Translations under genes and position numbers: made by a program
From: Paracoccaceae bacterium
GTDB taxonomy: Bacteria; Pseudomonadota; Alphaproteobacteria; Rhodobacterales; Rhodobacteraceae
Assembly (NCBI GenBank): GCA_947504705.1
Contig: CANNIA010000016.1
Location: forward strand, 1 to 64,000
Direction: 5' to 3'
DNA length: 64,000 nt
Part shown: piece after piece, positions 55,549 through 64,000 of the stretch
Numbering within the stretch: position 1 is the stretch's first letter
How the letters are laid out: the number at the start of each line of letters is the position of its first letter
Notes under the pieces: generated by a model
What the model saw: only the letters and a program-made list of their open reading frames with translations
The model's database searches: none
What the model was told of the DNA's origin: nothing

Positions 55549-56342
55549 GCGGCCTCGGTCACGCCTTCGGGGAGTTTCGCCCCGGTCATGAAGGCAACCG
55601 CGTCGGACATCGAATAGTCCTTGGGGTTGATCACGCAAAGGCGGCGGCCAAGGCGGTGGATGTGGATCCGGTCGGCGACCTCGAAGACGTGGGGCATGTT
55701 GTGGCTGATCAGGATGATCGGGATCCCGCGCGCGCGAACGTCGCGGATCAGTTCCAGCACGCGGCGGCTTTCCTTAACCCCAAGTGCTGCGGTTGGTTCG
55801 TCCAGGATCACGACCTTGGACCCGAAGGCCGCCGCCCGTGCCACGGCGACACCCTGCCGCTGGCCACCCGACAGGGTTTCGACCGGCTGCGTGATGTCCT
55901 GAATGGTCATCAGGCCCAGTTCCGACAGCTTGTCGCGGGCGAATTTCTCCATCCGGCTGCGGTCCATCTTGCGAAAGACTGTGCCGAGGATGCCGGGTTT
56001 GCGCCATTCGCGCCCCAGAAACATGTTATCGGCAATCGACAGCGCCGGGGACATCGCAAGATTCTGGTAGACGGTTTCGATCCCCAAGGCGCGGGCGTCG
56101 TCGGGGCTGCGGAAATGCACTGGCTGGCCGTCCAAAAGGATCTCGCCATGATCGGGGACGACTGCCCCCGACAGGGCCTTGATCATGGTGGACTTGCCCG
56201 CCCCGTTGTCGCCGATGACAGCAAGGATTTCGCCCGGCATCAGTTCGAAATCGCAGCCGCTCATCGCGACCACAGTGCCGTAGCGTTTCATGAGGCCTTT
56301 GGCCTGAAGGATGGGAAGCGCCCCGTTCATTTCAGCGGTCAT
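55545..56342 (-). CDS. frcA: Fructose-type ABC transporter ATPase
   Basis: 265 residues from ATG 56342 (4-base overlap with frcC). A single ABC cassette: Walker A GDNGAGKSTMIKALSG, signature LSGGQRQGVAVARAAA, Walker B VVILDEPTAALG, switch His in LISHNMPHV. Most CUT2 sugar importers have a double-cassette ATPase (RbsA type). A single-cassette ATPase is the hallmark of the Frc system and of a few related CUT2 transporters. Confidence 0.92.
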   Translation of the reverse strand: MTAEMNGALPILQAKGLMKRYGTVVAMSGCDFELMPGEILAVIGDNGAGKSTMIKALSGAVVPDHGEILLDGQPVHFRSPDDARALGIETVYQNLAMSPALSIADNMFLGREWRKPGILGTVFRKMDRSRMEKFARDKLSELGLMTIQDITQPVETLSGGQRQGVAVARAAAFGSKVVILDEPTAALGVKESRRVLELIRDVRARGIPIILISHNMPHVFEVADRIHIHRLGRRLCVINPKDYSMSDAVAFMTGAKLPEGVTEAA

Positions 56343-57595
56343 TGCGACGCCCTCCGCAACCATTGGTCAAGTGCCACAGCGATGATGACAAGGCACCCCG
56401 CCGCGAATTTCTGCCAGTAATCGTCGACCCCAGCGAGCGACAGGCCGGTGATGAAGACGCCGACGATGATTGCCCCAAGGACCGAACCGATGATCGACCC
56501 GCGCCCGCCGAACAGCGAGGTGCCGCCAATCACCACGGCGGTGATCGAGGCCAGGTTGACGTCAGCAAAGGCGATGGGAGAGATCGAGCCAACCCTGCCG
56601 ATGGCGATCCAGGCGGCAAAGCCGCAGATCAGACCAGCCACGGTGTAGACCGAAATCAGCGTCCGACCGACCCGGATCCCGGACAGCATGGCAGCGTCGG
56701 GATCATCGCCGATGGCATGGACATGCCGCCCCCAGGCGGTGTGGTTCAGAACGTACCACAAGACAGCGGCCAGGATGATCAGCATGAACACCCCCCAGGA
56801 CAGCTGTGCGACGCCCAGAAATTCGGTCGTGTCCATGAAATAGATGCGGGGGTCACCAAAGCCGGTGATGACCAGACCGGTATCGACGACCTCTGGGGCC
56901 TTTGCCTTGGCAATGGCGATGCCCTCGCCGAACCACAAGAGGCCGGGGGCCTTTTCGGCGATGTCGACGTTACGGACCGATTCCGAAGCCGAATACCAAA
57001 GCTTCAGCGCCTCAAAAACCGAGAGCGTGCCCAAGGTCACGATGAAGGGCGGTAGCTTGGCTTTCACGACCAGAAGGCCGTTGATCATCCCCATCAGACC
57101 GCCGACCACGACGCCCAGAATGACGGCATCATAGACGGGCAGGATCATCCGGGTGAATTCAAGCCCGAAGGGCAGCGAGATCCCGAACAGCTCCATCGGG
57201 CCAAAGCCGGTGGGAACCGGAACGCCACTGGTGACGGCCGTATTGCCCATCACCAAAGATGCGACCACCAAGATCGCGCCGACCGAAAGGTCGATACCCG
57301 CCGTCAGGATGATCAGGGTTTGCGCAAGGGCGATGAAGCCGGTGACCGTCACCTGTTTCAGGACGGTCGACAAGGCACCTGTCCCCAGAAAGCGCGGTTC
57401 GATCAGGCCGAAGGCAAGGACCGAAAGGACCAGCACAAGGGCGGGGATCATCGTGGGATTGCGGCGAAGGAAGCTGCGCAGGATCTGTATGAACGACTTG
57501 TCATCCCGCTCGAAGCTTGCGACCGCGGTATCTGCCTTTGCCAGCGTTGCTTCGTAATCCGAGATTGTATTGGTGGGTTCGGTCGGGCTGGCCAT
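56339..57595 (-). CDS. frcC: Fructose-type CUT2 ABC permease
   Basis: 418 residues from ATG 57595. Nine to ten membrane segments, with the CUT2 permease features TVTGFIALAQTLIILTAGID and the AVVIGGTSLFGGRGSIIGS loop that contacts the ATPase. A long insertion between helices in the middle (about 215-270) is longer than in RbsC and fits FrcC. It is preceded by two stem loops that separate it from frcB. Confidence 0.92.
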   Translation of the reverse strand: MASPTEPTNTISDYEATLAKADTAVASFERDDKSFIQILRSFLRRNPTMIPALVLVLSVLAFGLIEPRFLGTGALSTVLKQVTVTGFIALAQTLIILTAGIDLSVGAILVVASLVMGNTAVTSGVPVPTGFGPMELFGISLPFGLEFTRMILPVYDAVILGVVVGGLMGMINGLLVVKAKLPPFIVTLGTLSVFEALKLWYSASESVRNVDIAEKAPGLLWFGEGIAIAKAKAPEVVDTGLVITGFGDPRIYFMDTTEFLGVAQLSWGVFMLIILAAVLWYVLNHTAWGRHVHAIGDDPDAAMLSGIRVGRTLISVYTVAGLICGFAAWIAIGRVGSISPIAFADVNLASITAVVIGGTSLFGGRGSIIGSVLGAIIVGVFITGLSLAGVDDYWQKFAAGCLVIIAVALDQWLRRASQ

Positions 57596-57620
57596 CTTGC
57601 CTTCGTCCTCCTGCTGAAGC

Positions 57621-57675
57621 CGACACTCTGGCGAGTGTCGCCTAAGAAGAAGGGCGACGCTAGACGCCGCCCTTC
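57621..57675 (-). terminator. Two hairpins between frcB and frcC
   Basis: CGACACTC/GAGTGTCG (57621-57640, loop TGGC) and GAAGGGCGACG/CGCCGCCCTTC (57649-57675, one mismatch) lie in the gap downstream of frcB. They probably protect the frcB mRNA end and lower transcription into frcC, giving excess binding protein. Confidence 0.65.
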
Positions 57676-57702
57676 CACTAATCAAGTCACCCTAGGGCAG
57701 GA

Positions 57703-58713
57703 TCAGCCCCAGCAGAGCGCGGTGCCTTCGGTCGTGTCGATTGAGGGCACGCCTTCGGCGGGCTTGTCGGTCACCAGGTTGACGCCGGTGTTGTAGAAGG
57801 ACAGACCTTCGGTCACGGCAGGCTTGGTGCCGTCCTTGGCGAAAGCAGCGATTGCGTCGATGCCAAGGCCAGCCATCTTCAGCGGATACTGCTGCGAGGT
57901 TGCGCCAATGACGCCCGACTTGACCGAGGCCACACCCGGGCAGCCGCCGTCTACTGAGACGATGATAGCCTGAGCTTCCTTGCCGGCGTTCTTCATCGCC
58001 TGGAAGGCCCCTTCGGCAGCCGGTTCGTTGATCGTATAGATCACGTTGATGTCCGGGTCTTTGGCCAGCAGGGTTTCCATCGCGCGCAGGCCGCCCTCGG
58101 GGTTCGCATCCGAGGATTCGTGGCCGATGACGCGGGCATCGGTTTCCGAACCCATCACGGTCAGGTCGGGAACTTCGATGCCGAAGCCGACAAGGAAGCC
58201 GGTGTCGCGGGCGACGTCGACCGAGATGTTGTCCTTGTTGATGTCAAGCATGGCGATCTTGGCACCCGAGGTGTCGCCCATCGTGGCGGCAGCCCATTTG
58301 CCGATCAGCAGACCCGCTTCGAAGTTGTCGGTCGCGAAGGTGATGTCCTGCGCTTCGCCGTCAGCCAGCGGGGTGTCCAGAGCGATCACGAGGATGCCAG
58401 CAGCGCGGGCGGCTTTCAGGGCCGGGCCGACGCTGTCGTTCGACGGGGTGATCAGGATACCCTTGGCACCAGCGGCAACGCAGTTTTCGATGGCAGTGAT
58501 CTGCGGGGCGGCGTCGCCGTCCTTTTCACCGGCATAGGCCTGGAAGTCGAGGCCAGCAGCGGTTGCAGCAGCCTCGGCGCCTTCCTTCATTTTCACGAAG
58601 AAGGGGTTGGTGTTGTTCTTTGTGATCAGGCAAGCCAGATCGCCAGCCGAAGCCGCGCCAGCAATGAGGGCAAGTGCAGCAGCGCCGAGAATCGCAGTGG
58701 TTTTGGTCTTCAT
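57703..58713 (-). CDS. frcB: Fructose-type periplasmic sugar-binding protein
   Basis: 336 residues with a signal peptide (cleavage after ASA, about 23). RbsB/peripla_BP_4 fold: ACLITKNNTNPFFVKMKEGA opens the mature domain, and ITPSNDSVGPALKAARAAG and VIALDTPLADG line the sugar site. It is the first gene of frcB-frcC-frcA-frcK, divergent from fucU/frcR. Fructose (also ribose and mannose) is the ligand in S. meliloti FrcB; here it is inferred from synteny and the full gene set. Confidence 0.9.
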   Translation of the reverse strand: MKTKTTAILGAAALALIAGAASAGDLACLITKNNTNPFFVKMKEGAEAAATAAGLDFQAYAGEKDGDAAPQITAIENCVAAGAKGILITPSNDSVGPALKAARAAGILVIALDTPLADGEAQDITFATDNFEAGLLIGKWAAATMGDTSGAKIAMLDINKDNISVDVARDTGFLVGFGIEVPDLTVMGSETDARVIGHESSDANPEGGLRAMETLLAKDPDINVIYTINEPAAEGAFQAMKNAGKEAQAIIVSVDGGCPGVASVKSGVIGATSQQYPLKMAGLGIDAIAAFAKDGTKPAVTEGLSFYNTGVNLVTDKPAEGVPSIDTTEGTALCWG

Positions 58714-58820
58714 GTCGTCCTCCCAAACAGGGCGATCGCCCCGGTTTCTTAATCAAGGGCGCAGGGCGTTGCCCGGCGTCTCGGAAAACATGGCGTGATT
58801 CTCGGTCATGCGTCAATAGA

Positions 58821-58837
58821 TAAATCTTGGTGATTTA
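58821..58837. promoter_or_regulatory. Candidate FrcR operator between divergent promoters
   Basis: The 183-base region between frcB and the mutarotase gene contains the palindrome TAAATC-TTGGT-GATTTA (58821-58837). On the plus strand TTGACA (58841-58846) follows it immediately. On the minus strand TTGACG with CATGTT 18 bases further lies just downstream. One bound repressor here would block both promoters. AT-rich half sites of this kind are usual for ROK regulators such as Mlc and NagC. Confidence 0.5.
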
Positions 58838-58896
58838 ATATTGACACGGGCCCCGCCACTTCGCAGAGTCTCCTGAAATGATCAAAGAGGTTCCCT

Positions 58897-59337
58897 ATGC
58901 TTATCGGCATCCCACCGCTGCTGTCGCCCGACGCGCTGCATGCCCTGCGGTCCATGGGGCATGGCGACGAAGTTGCCTTGGTCGACTGCAACTATCCGTC
59001 CAGCGAACACGCCCGTCGCCTGGTGCGCGCTGACGGGCTGTCGCTCAATGAATTCCTGGCTGCGGTCCTGACCGTACTGCCGCTGGACCGGGTTGCCCCG
59101 CACGCGATCTTTCGAACGGGTGAAAACAACGATCCGGCCCAGTTTGCACCGTTCCATCACGACCTTGACGCAACCTGCGCGCGGCTGGCCCCCGGCTACA
59201 CGGTCAAACCCCTTGCTGGTGCCGATTTCTACCCAAGGGTCAGGACGGCGTTCTGCGTGATTTCCACCGGCGAAAGATGCCTTTTTGCTAACGTCATCTT
59301 GCGAAAAGGCGTTATTCACCCCGATGGCACCACCTAG
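58897..59337 (+). CDS. RbsD/FucU-family sugar mutarotase
   Basis: 146 residues, FucU-like in length. The conserved residues are His22 (MGHGDEVALVD), Asp30 and the C-terminal ERCLFANVILRKGVI segment with Asn. It catalyses anomer or pyranose/furanose interconversion of a sugar, helping supply the form used by the kinase or transporter. A good AAAGAGG site lies 6 bases upstream. It is the first gene of the divergent unit, followed 6 bases later by frcR. Confidence 0.88.
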   Translation: MLIGIPPLLSPDALHALRSMGHGDEVALVDCNYPSSEHARRLVRADGLSLNEFLAAVLTVLPLDRVAPHAIFRTGENNDPAQFAPFHHDLDATCARLAPGYTVKPLAGADFYPRVRTAFCVISTGERCLFANVILRKGVIHPDGTT

Positions 59338-59343
59338 CCAATA

Positions 59344-60552
59344 GTGAGCCCGAAAGTGACGACAGCGATTCGAGATCCTGACCTGCAGACCGATGCCGCG
59401 ATGCGCGGCACGAACCAAATCGGCATGCGGGCGCAGAACGAGCGGGTGGTGTTGTCGCTGTTGCGCCGCCACGGCGCGCTGGCCAAGACCGACATTGCAC
59501 GCATGACCGGGCTTTCGCTGCAAGCGGCCTCGGTCATGATGCGGAAGCTGGAAGACGACGGCCTGCTTGAGCGGCGCGAAAAACTGCGCGGCAGGGTCGG
59601 TCAGCCACTGGTTCCGATGGCACTTGCTCCGCGTGGGGCGTTTTCCTTCGGGCTGAAGATCGGGCGGCGGTCAACCGATCTGATGCTGGTGGATTTTCTG
59701 GGCAACAGCATCGGGATCGCACGGCACACTTATCCCTATCCGACTCCCTCCGAGGTCATATCCTTTGTCGGCACAGCCTTGCCGAAGCTTAGCGCGCTGA
59801 TCCCCGCAGCCGAGCAGCACCGGATCAGCGGCATCGGCATTGCCATGCCATTTCAGCTTTGGAACTGGGCAGCCTATGTCGGCGCCCCGCAGTCCGAAAT
59901 GGACGCTTGGCGGCAGAATGACATTGCAACGGATGTGGCCGAGATAAGCGGGCTGCCGGCTTGGGTGCAAAATGACGCGACATCGGCCTGCCGGGCCGAG
60001 CTTGTCTTTGGCCAAGCGCGGGTGCCGTCGGATTTTCTTTACGTCTTCATCGCCCATTTCATCGGCGGCGGTCTGGTCCTGAACGGGCGGCTTCGGACTG
60101 GCCCGACCGGAAACGCGGCGGCCATCGGGTCGATGCCGGTGCCCGAGACCGGCGGGGCGATGACCCAGCTGATCACGGTCGGCTCACTTGCCGGGCTTGA
60201 ACGTCGGATGATCGAACGCGGCCAAAGTGCCGCCGCGATCTGGGAGCGGGCCGAGGATTGGGGGGTGGATGACGATATCCGGGCCTCATGGATAAGGGCC
60301 TGCGCTGCGGGCATTGCCCATGCCACGCTCTGTGCAACCGCCACGGCGGAACTGCGGGCAGTGATGATCGAAGGCTGGCTGCCCGCCGACTGGCGTGCGG
60401 ACCTTGCCCAGGCTGTCAGGGAAGAGATCGACCGGCTTGATTTCTCGGGCCTCGACCTTCCCGCCGTCATCGAGGGCAGCATCGGGCATCTGGCCCGGAC
60501 ACTCGGGGCAGCCTCGATCCCGCTTGCGCAGAAATACCTGCTGGACGCCTGA
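59344..60552 (+). CDS. frcR: ROK-family transcriptional regulator of the frc locus
   Basis: 402 residues from GTG 59344. N-terminal MarR-like helix-turn-helix (NERVVLSLLRRHGALAKTDI through MMRKLEDDGLL) and a ROK sugar-binding domain (about 85-390) with an NDATSACRAEL segment near the sugar site. The usual ROK zinc motif C-x-C-G-x-x-G-C is absent: the corresponding stretch reads GPTGNAAAIGSMPVPETGG, without cysteine. It probably represses frcBCAK and its own operon through the palindrome at 58821-58837 and is released by fructose or a phosphate of it. Confidence 0.85.
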   Translation: MSPKVTTAIRDPDLQTDAAMRGTNQIGMRAQNERVVLSLLRRHGALAKTDIARMTGLSLQAASVMMRKLEDDGLLERREKLRGRVGQPLVPMALAPRGAFSFGLKIGRRSTDLMLVDFLGNSIGIARHTYPYPTPSEVISFVGTALPKLSALIPAAEQHRISGIGIAMPFQLWNWAAYVGAPQSEMDAWRQNDIATDVAEISGLPAWVQNDATSACRAELVFGQARVPSDFLYVFIAHFIGGGLVLNGRLRTGPTGNAAAIGSMPVPETGGAMTQLITVGSLAGLERRMIERGQSAAAIWERAEDWGVDDDIRASWIRACAAGIAHATLCATATAELRAVMIEGWLPADWRADLAQAVREEIDRLDFSGLDLPAVIEGSIGHLARTLGAASIPLAQKYLLDA

Positions 60553-60586
60553 GCGTTTTCTGAGGGCCGGTAACGGACCTGATGCG

Positions 60587-60775
60587 TCAGACGGCAGCGA
60601 ATCCCGCGTCGGCCAGAGCGGATACCAGATTGTCGCGCGGGGCGGTGCTGGTGACATCGACCTTGTGCGAAGCGAGATCCGCCGCAACCTCGGCCATGGG
60701 ATCTACCGATTGGATGGCCCGTGTCACGCCACGAACGCAGCCACCGCAGGTCATGTTCTCGATCTGAAACTGCAT
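60587..60775 (-). CDS. copZ: Copper chaperone, heavy-metal-associated domain protein
   Basis: 62 residues, a single ferredoxin-like HMA domain, too short to be listed as a separate reading frame in most calls. MTCGGC (residues 8-13) supplies Cys10 and Cys13 for Cu(I). It hands copper to CopA, whose gene starts 123 bases away in the opposite direction, so both may share a copper-responsive control region. Confidence 0.85.
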   Translation of the reverse strand: MQFQIENMTCGGCVRGVTRAIQSVDPMAEVAADLASHKVDVTSTAPRDNLVSALADAGFAAV

Positions 60776-60838
60776 CGACTTTTGTCCTTCAAGCGCGTGC
60801 GGACATGGCGGGGGCCGTGATCCGCAGCGATTTGTTCT

Positions 60839-60860
60839 CTTGACCCTGCAAGGGGGCAAG
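60839..60860 (+). promoter_or_regulatory. Candidate MerR/CueR-type operator upstream of copA
   Basis: An imperfect dyad of the form CTTGaCCC-N6-GGGgCAAG spans 60839-60860 and contains TTGACC (60840-60845) as a possible -35 box. CueR-type activators bind such dyads between -35 and an over-spaced -10. The -10 here is weak (TCTGTG at 19 bases), and no cueR gene is in view, so this is tentative. Confidence 0.35.
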
Positions 60861-60898
60861 CCCATCTGTGCAAGATAGGCACCACGGGGAATTCTGCA

Positions 60899-63376
<2,478 letters not shown>

Positions 63377-63377
63377 T

Positions 63378-63462
63378 GCGGTTCAGGTCTTTGTGGAAAC
63401 ATCGCTGATCGGAATTCGAACACTCTTGGATTGAATTCCGACTCAATCGAGACCTGAACCGC
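63378..63462. repeat. Nested inverted-repeat element
   Basis: Outer arms GCGGTTCAGGTCT (63378-63390) and AGACCTGAACCGC (63450-63462) match perfectly over 13 bp. Inner arms CGGAATTC (63410-63417) and GAATTCCG (63433-63440) match over 8 bp. It fills the gap between the converging copA and indolepyruvate-oxidoreductase-type genes. It may be a terminator, but the long arms and spacing look more like a small non-autonomous repeat element. Confidence 0.55.
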
Positions 63463-63481
63463 TATAATTGCTTGGACAGCC

Positions 63482-64000
63482 TCAGACAAAGCTGCGGATC
63501 GTGGCGATAGCCCCGTCCAATGCCTTGCCCTGTTCGTCCTGAAGGGCTGCCTCGCGCAGGCGCTTTGCCCAGTCGGCGGCATCCTCGCGACCCTTGACCA
63601 AGAAAACCGCCTCTAGCACGCGGTCGAATTTCGACAGACCGCGGGCATGGGTGTCTGAGTACCCCTTGATGAGGCGACGGCAGCGGATGATCTCGACAGC
63701 GAGGTCATAGTTCGTGGACAGGTAACCCAGTGCGGTGGCAAGCCAGCGGTCAAGGTGGTCCATTTCCTGGGCATGGCGGAGGGTCTTCAGTCGCCAGCCC
63801 TTCAAGCCGCCCAGGATGTGCAGCATCAGAAACCCGCCCAGACGGTCGCTGCGCAACCGGCGGCCCTTGTTGAACAGCCGGTCGATCAGCGCCATACGGC
63901 GGGGGTTCGCGGCCCAGCGGGCCCCCATGCGGGCAGGAAGCAGCGAGACGATCTCTTCCGCCCGAGGGTGCAGGAATTCGGTGACCTGCATCGCCTTGCC
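63482..64000 (-). CDS. C-terminal part of an indolepyruvate oxidoreductase subunit B-type protein (partial)
   Basis: The last 172 residues of a minus-strand gene whose start lies beyond the right edge; the frame is open to position 64000. The segment HPRAEEIVSLLPARMG, then NKGRRLRSDRLGGFLM and the strongly conserved RRLIKGYSDTHARGLSKFD match the C-terminal DUF6537-like region of long IorB-type proteins of Rhodobacterales. These oxidise arylpyruvates to aryl-acetyl-CoA with ferredoxin. The catalytic domains are not visible here. Confidence 0.75.
   Translation of the reverse strand, partial: GKAMQVTEFLHPRAEEIVSLLPARMGARWAANPRRMALIDRLFNKGRRLRSDRLGGFLMLHILGGLKGWRLKTLRHAQEMDHLDRWLATALGYLSTNYDLAVEIIRCRRLIKGYSDTHARGLSKFDRVLEAVFLVKGREDAADWAKRLREAALQDEQGKALDGAIATIRSFV

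Overview
The window looks like a chromosomal segment of a high-GC alphaproteobacterium, most likely a member of the Rhodobacterales (Rhodobacteraceae/Paracoccaceae). I infer this from the gene families and their arrangement, not from any search: an frcR/frcBCAK fructose-uptake locus, a riboswitch-led gcvT-gcvH-gcvP operon, a DddP-like M24 enzyme, and many GcvA-type LysR regulators.

Layout. 1-341: the edge of a probable IS21-type element abutting the 3' remnant of a LacI regulator. 345-1688: GH1 beta-glucosidase. 1945-7817: a probable flavin electron-transfer locus (ApbE, a PepSY-membrane/flavodoxin/FNR reductase and a secreted DUF2271 protein with a flavinylation motif), with a divergent OmpR-type two-component system. 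7939-11590: a sulfide:quinone-reductase-like flavoprotein and a 1-Cys peroxiredoxin, divergent from a BTAD-type regulator. 11703-12694: gene debris (frameshifted LysR, tail of a DNA methyltransferase) beside tRNA-Ala(CGC). 12864-20130: a small repeat-containing secreted protein, a NarX/NarL-type two-component system, thioredoxin 2, a DUF3775 protein, AzlC/AzlD, a PstS-OmpA fusion and an unknown secreted protein. 20230-24905: glycine cleavage operon under a tandem glycine riboswitch. 24992-32716: MATE pump, gltX, a small metallopeptidase, a PfkB-type kinase, nadE and a 19-repeat MORN protein. 32941-36867: a decayed peptide-type ABC transporter downstream of a DddP-like gene and a 2OG-Fe(II) oxygenase.

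38222-52580 is the most striking region: thirteen genes on the minus strand, mostly overlapping or nearly touching. They encode a betaine/choline-type ABC transporter (binding protein, ATPase, double permease), a GMC dehydrogenase, a cupin, an HDAC-like deacetylase, an amidase, a quinone-oxidoreductase-like enzyme, a membrane desaturase/hydroxylase, an iron-type alcohol dehydrogenase, an SDR, a metallo-beta-lactamase-fold hydrolase and a DMT exporter. A LysR gene is divergent from them. This reads as one uptake-and-breakdown pathway for an unknown, probably quaternary-amine and amide-containing, compound.

53933-60552: an XdhC-like gene downstream of frcBCAK, with a divergent FucU/RbsD mutarotase and the ROK regulator frcR. 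60587-64000: copZ and copA in head-to-head orientation, a nested inverted-repeat element, and the C-terminal part of an indolepyruvate oxidoreductase-type gene that runs off the window.
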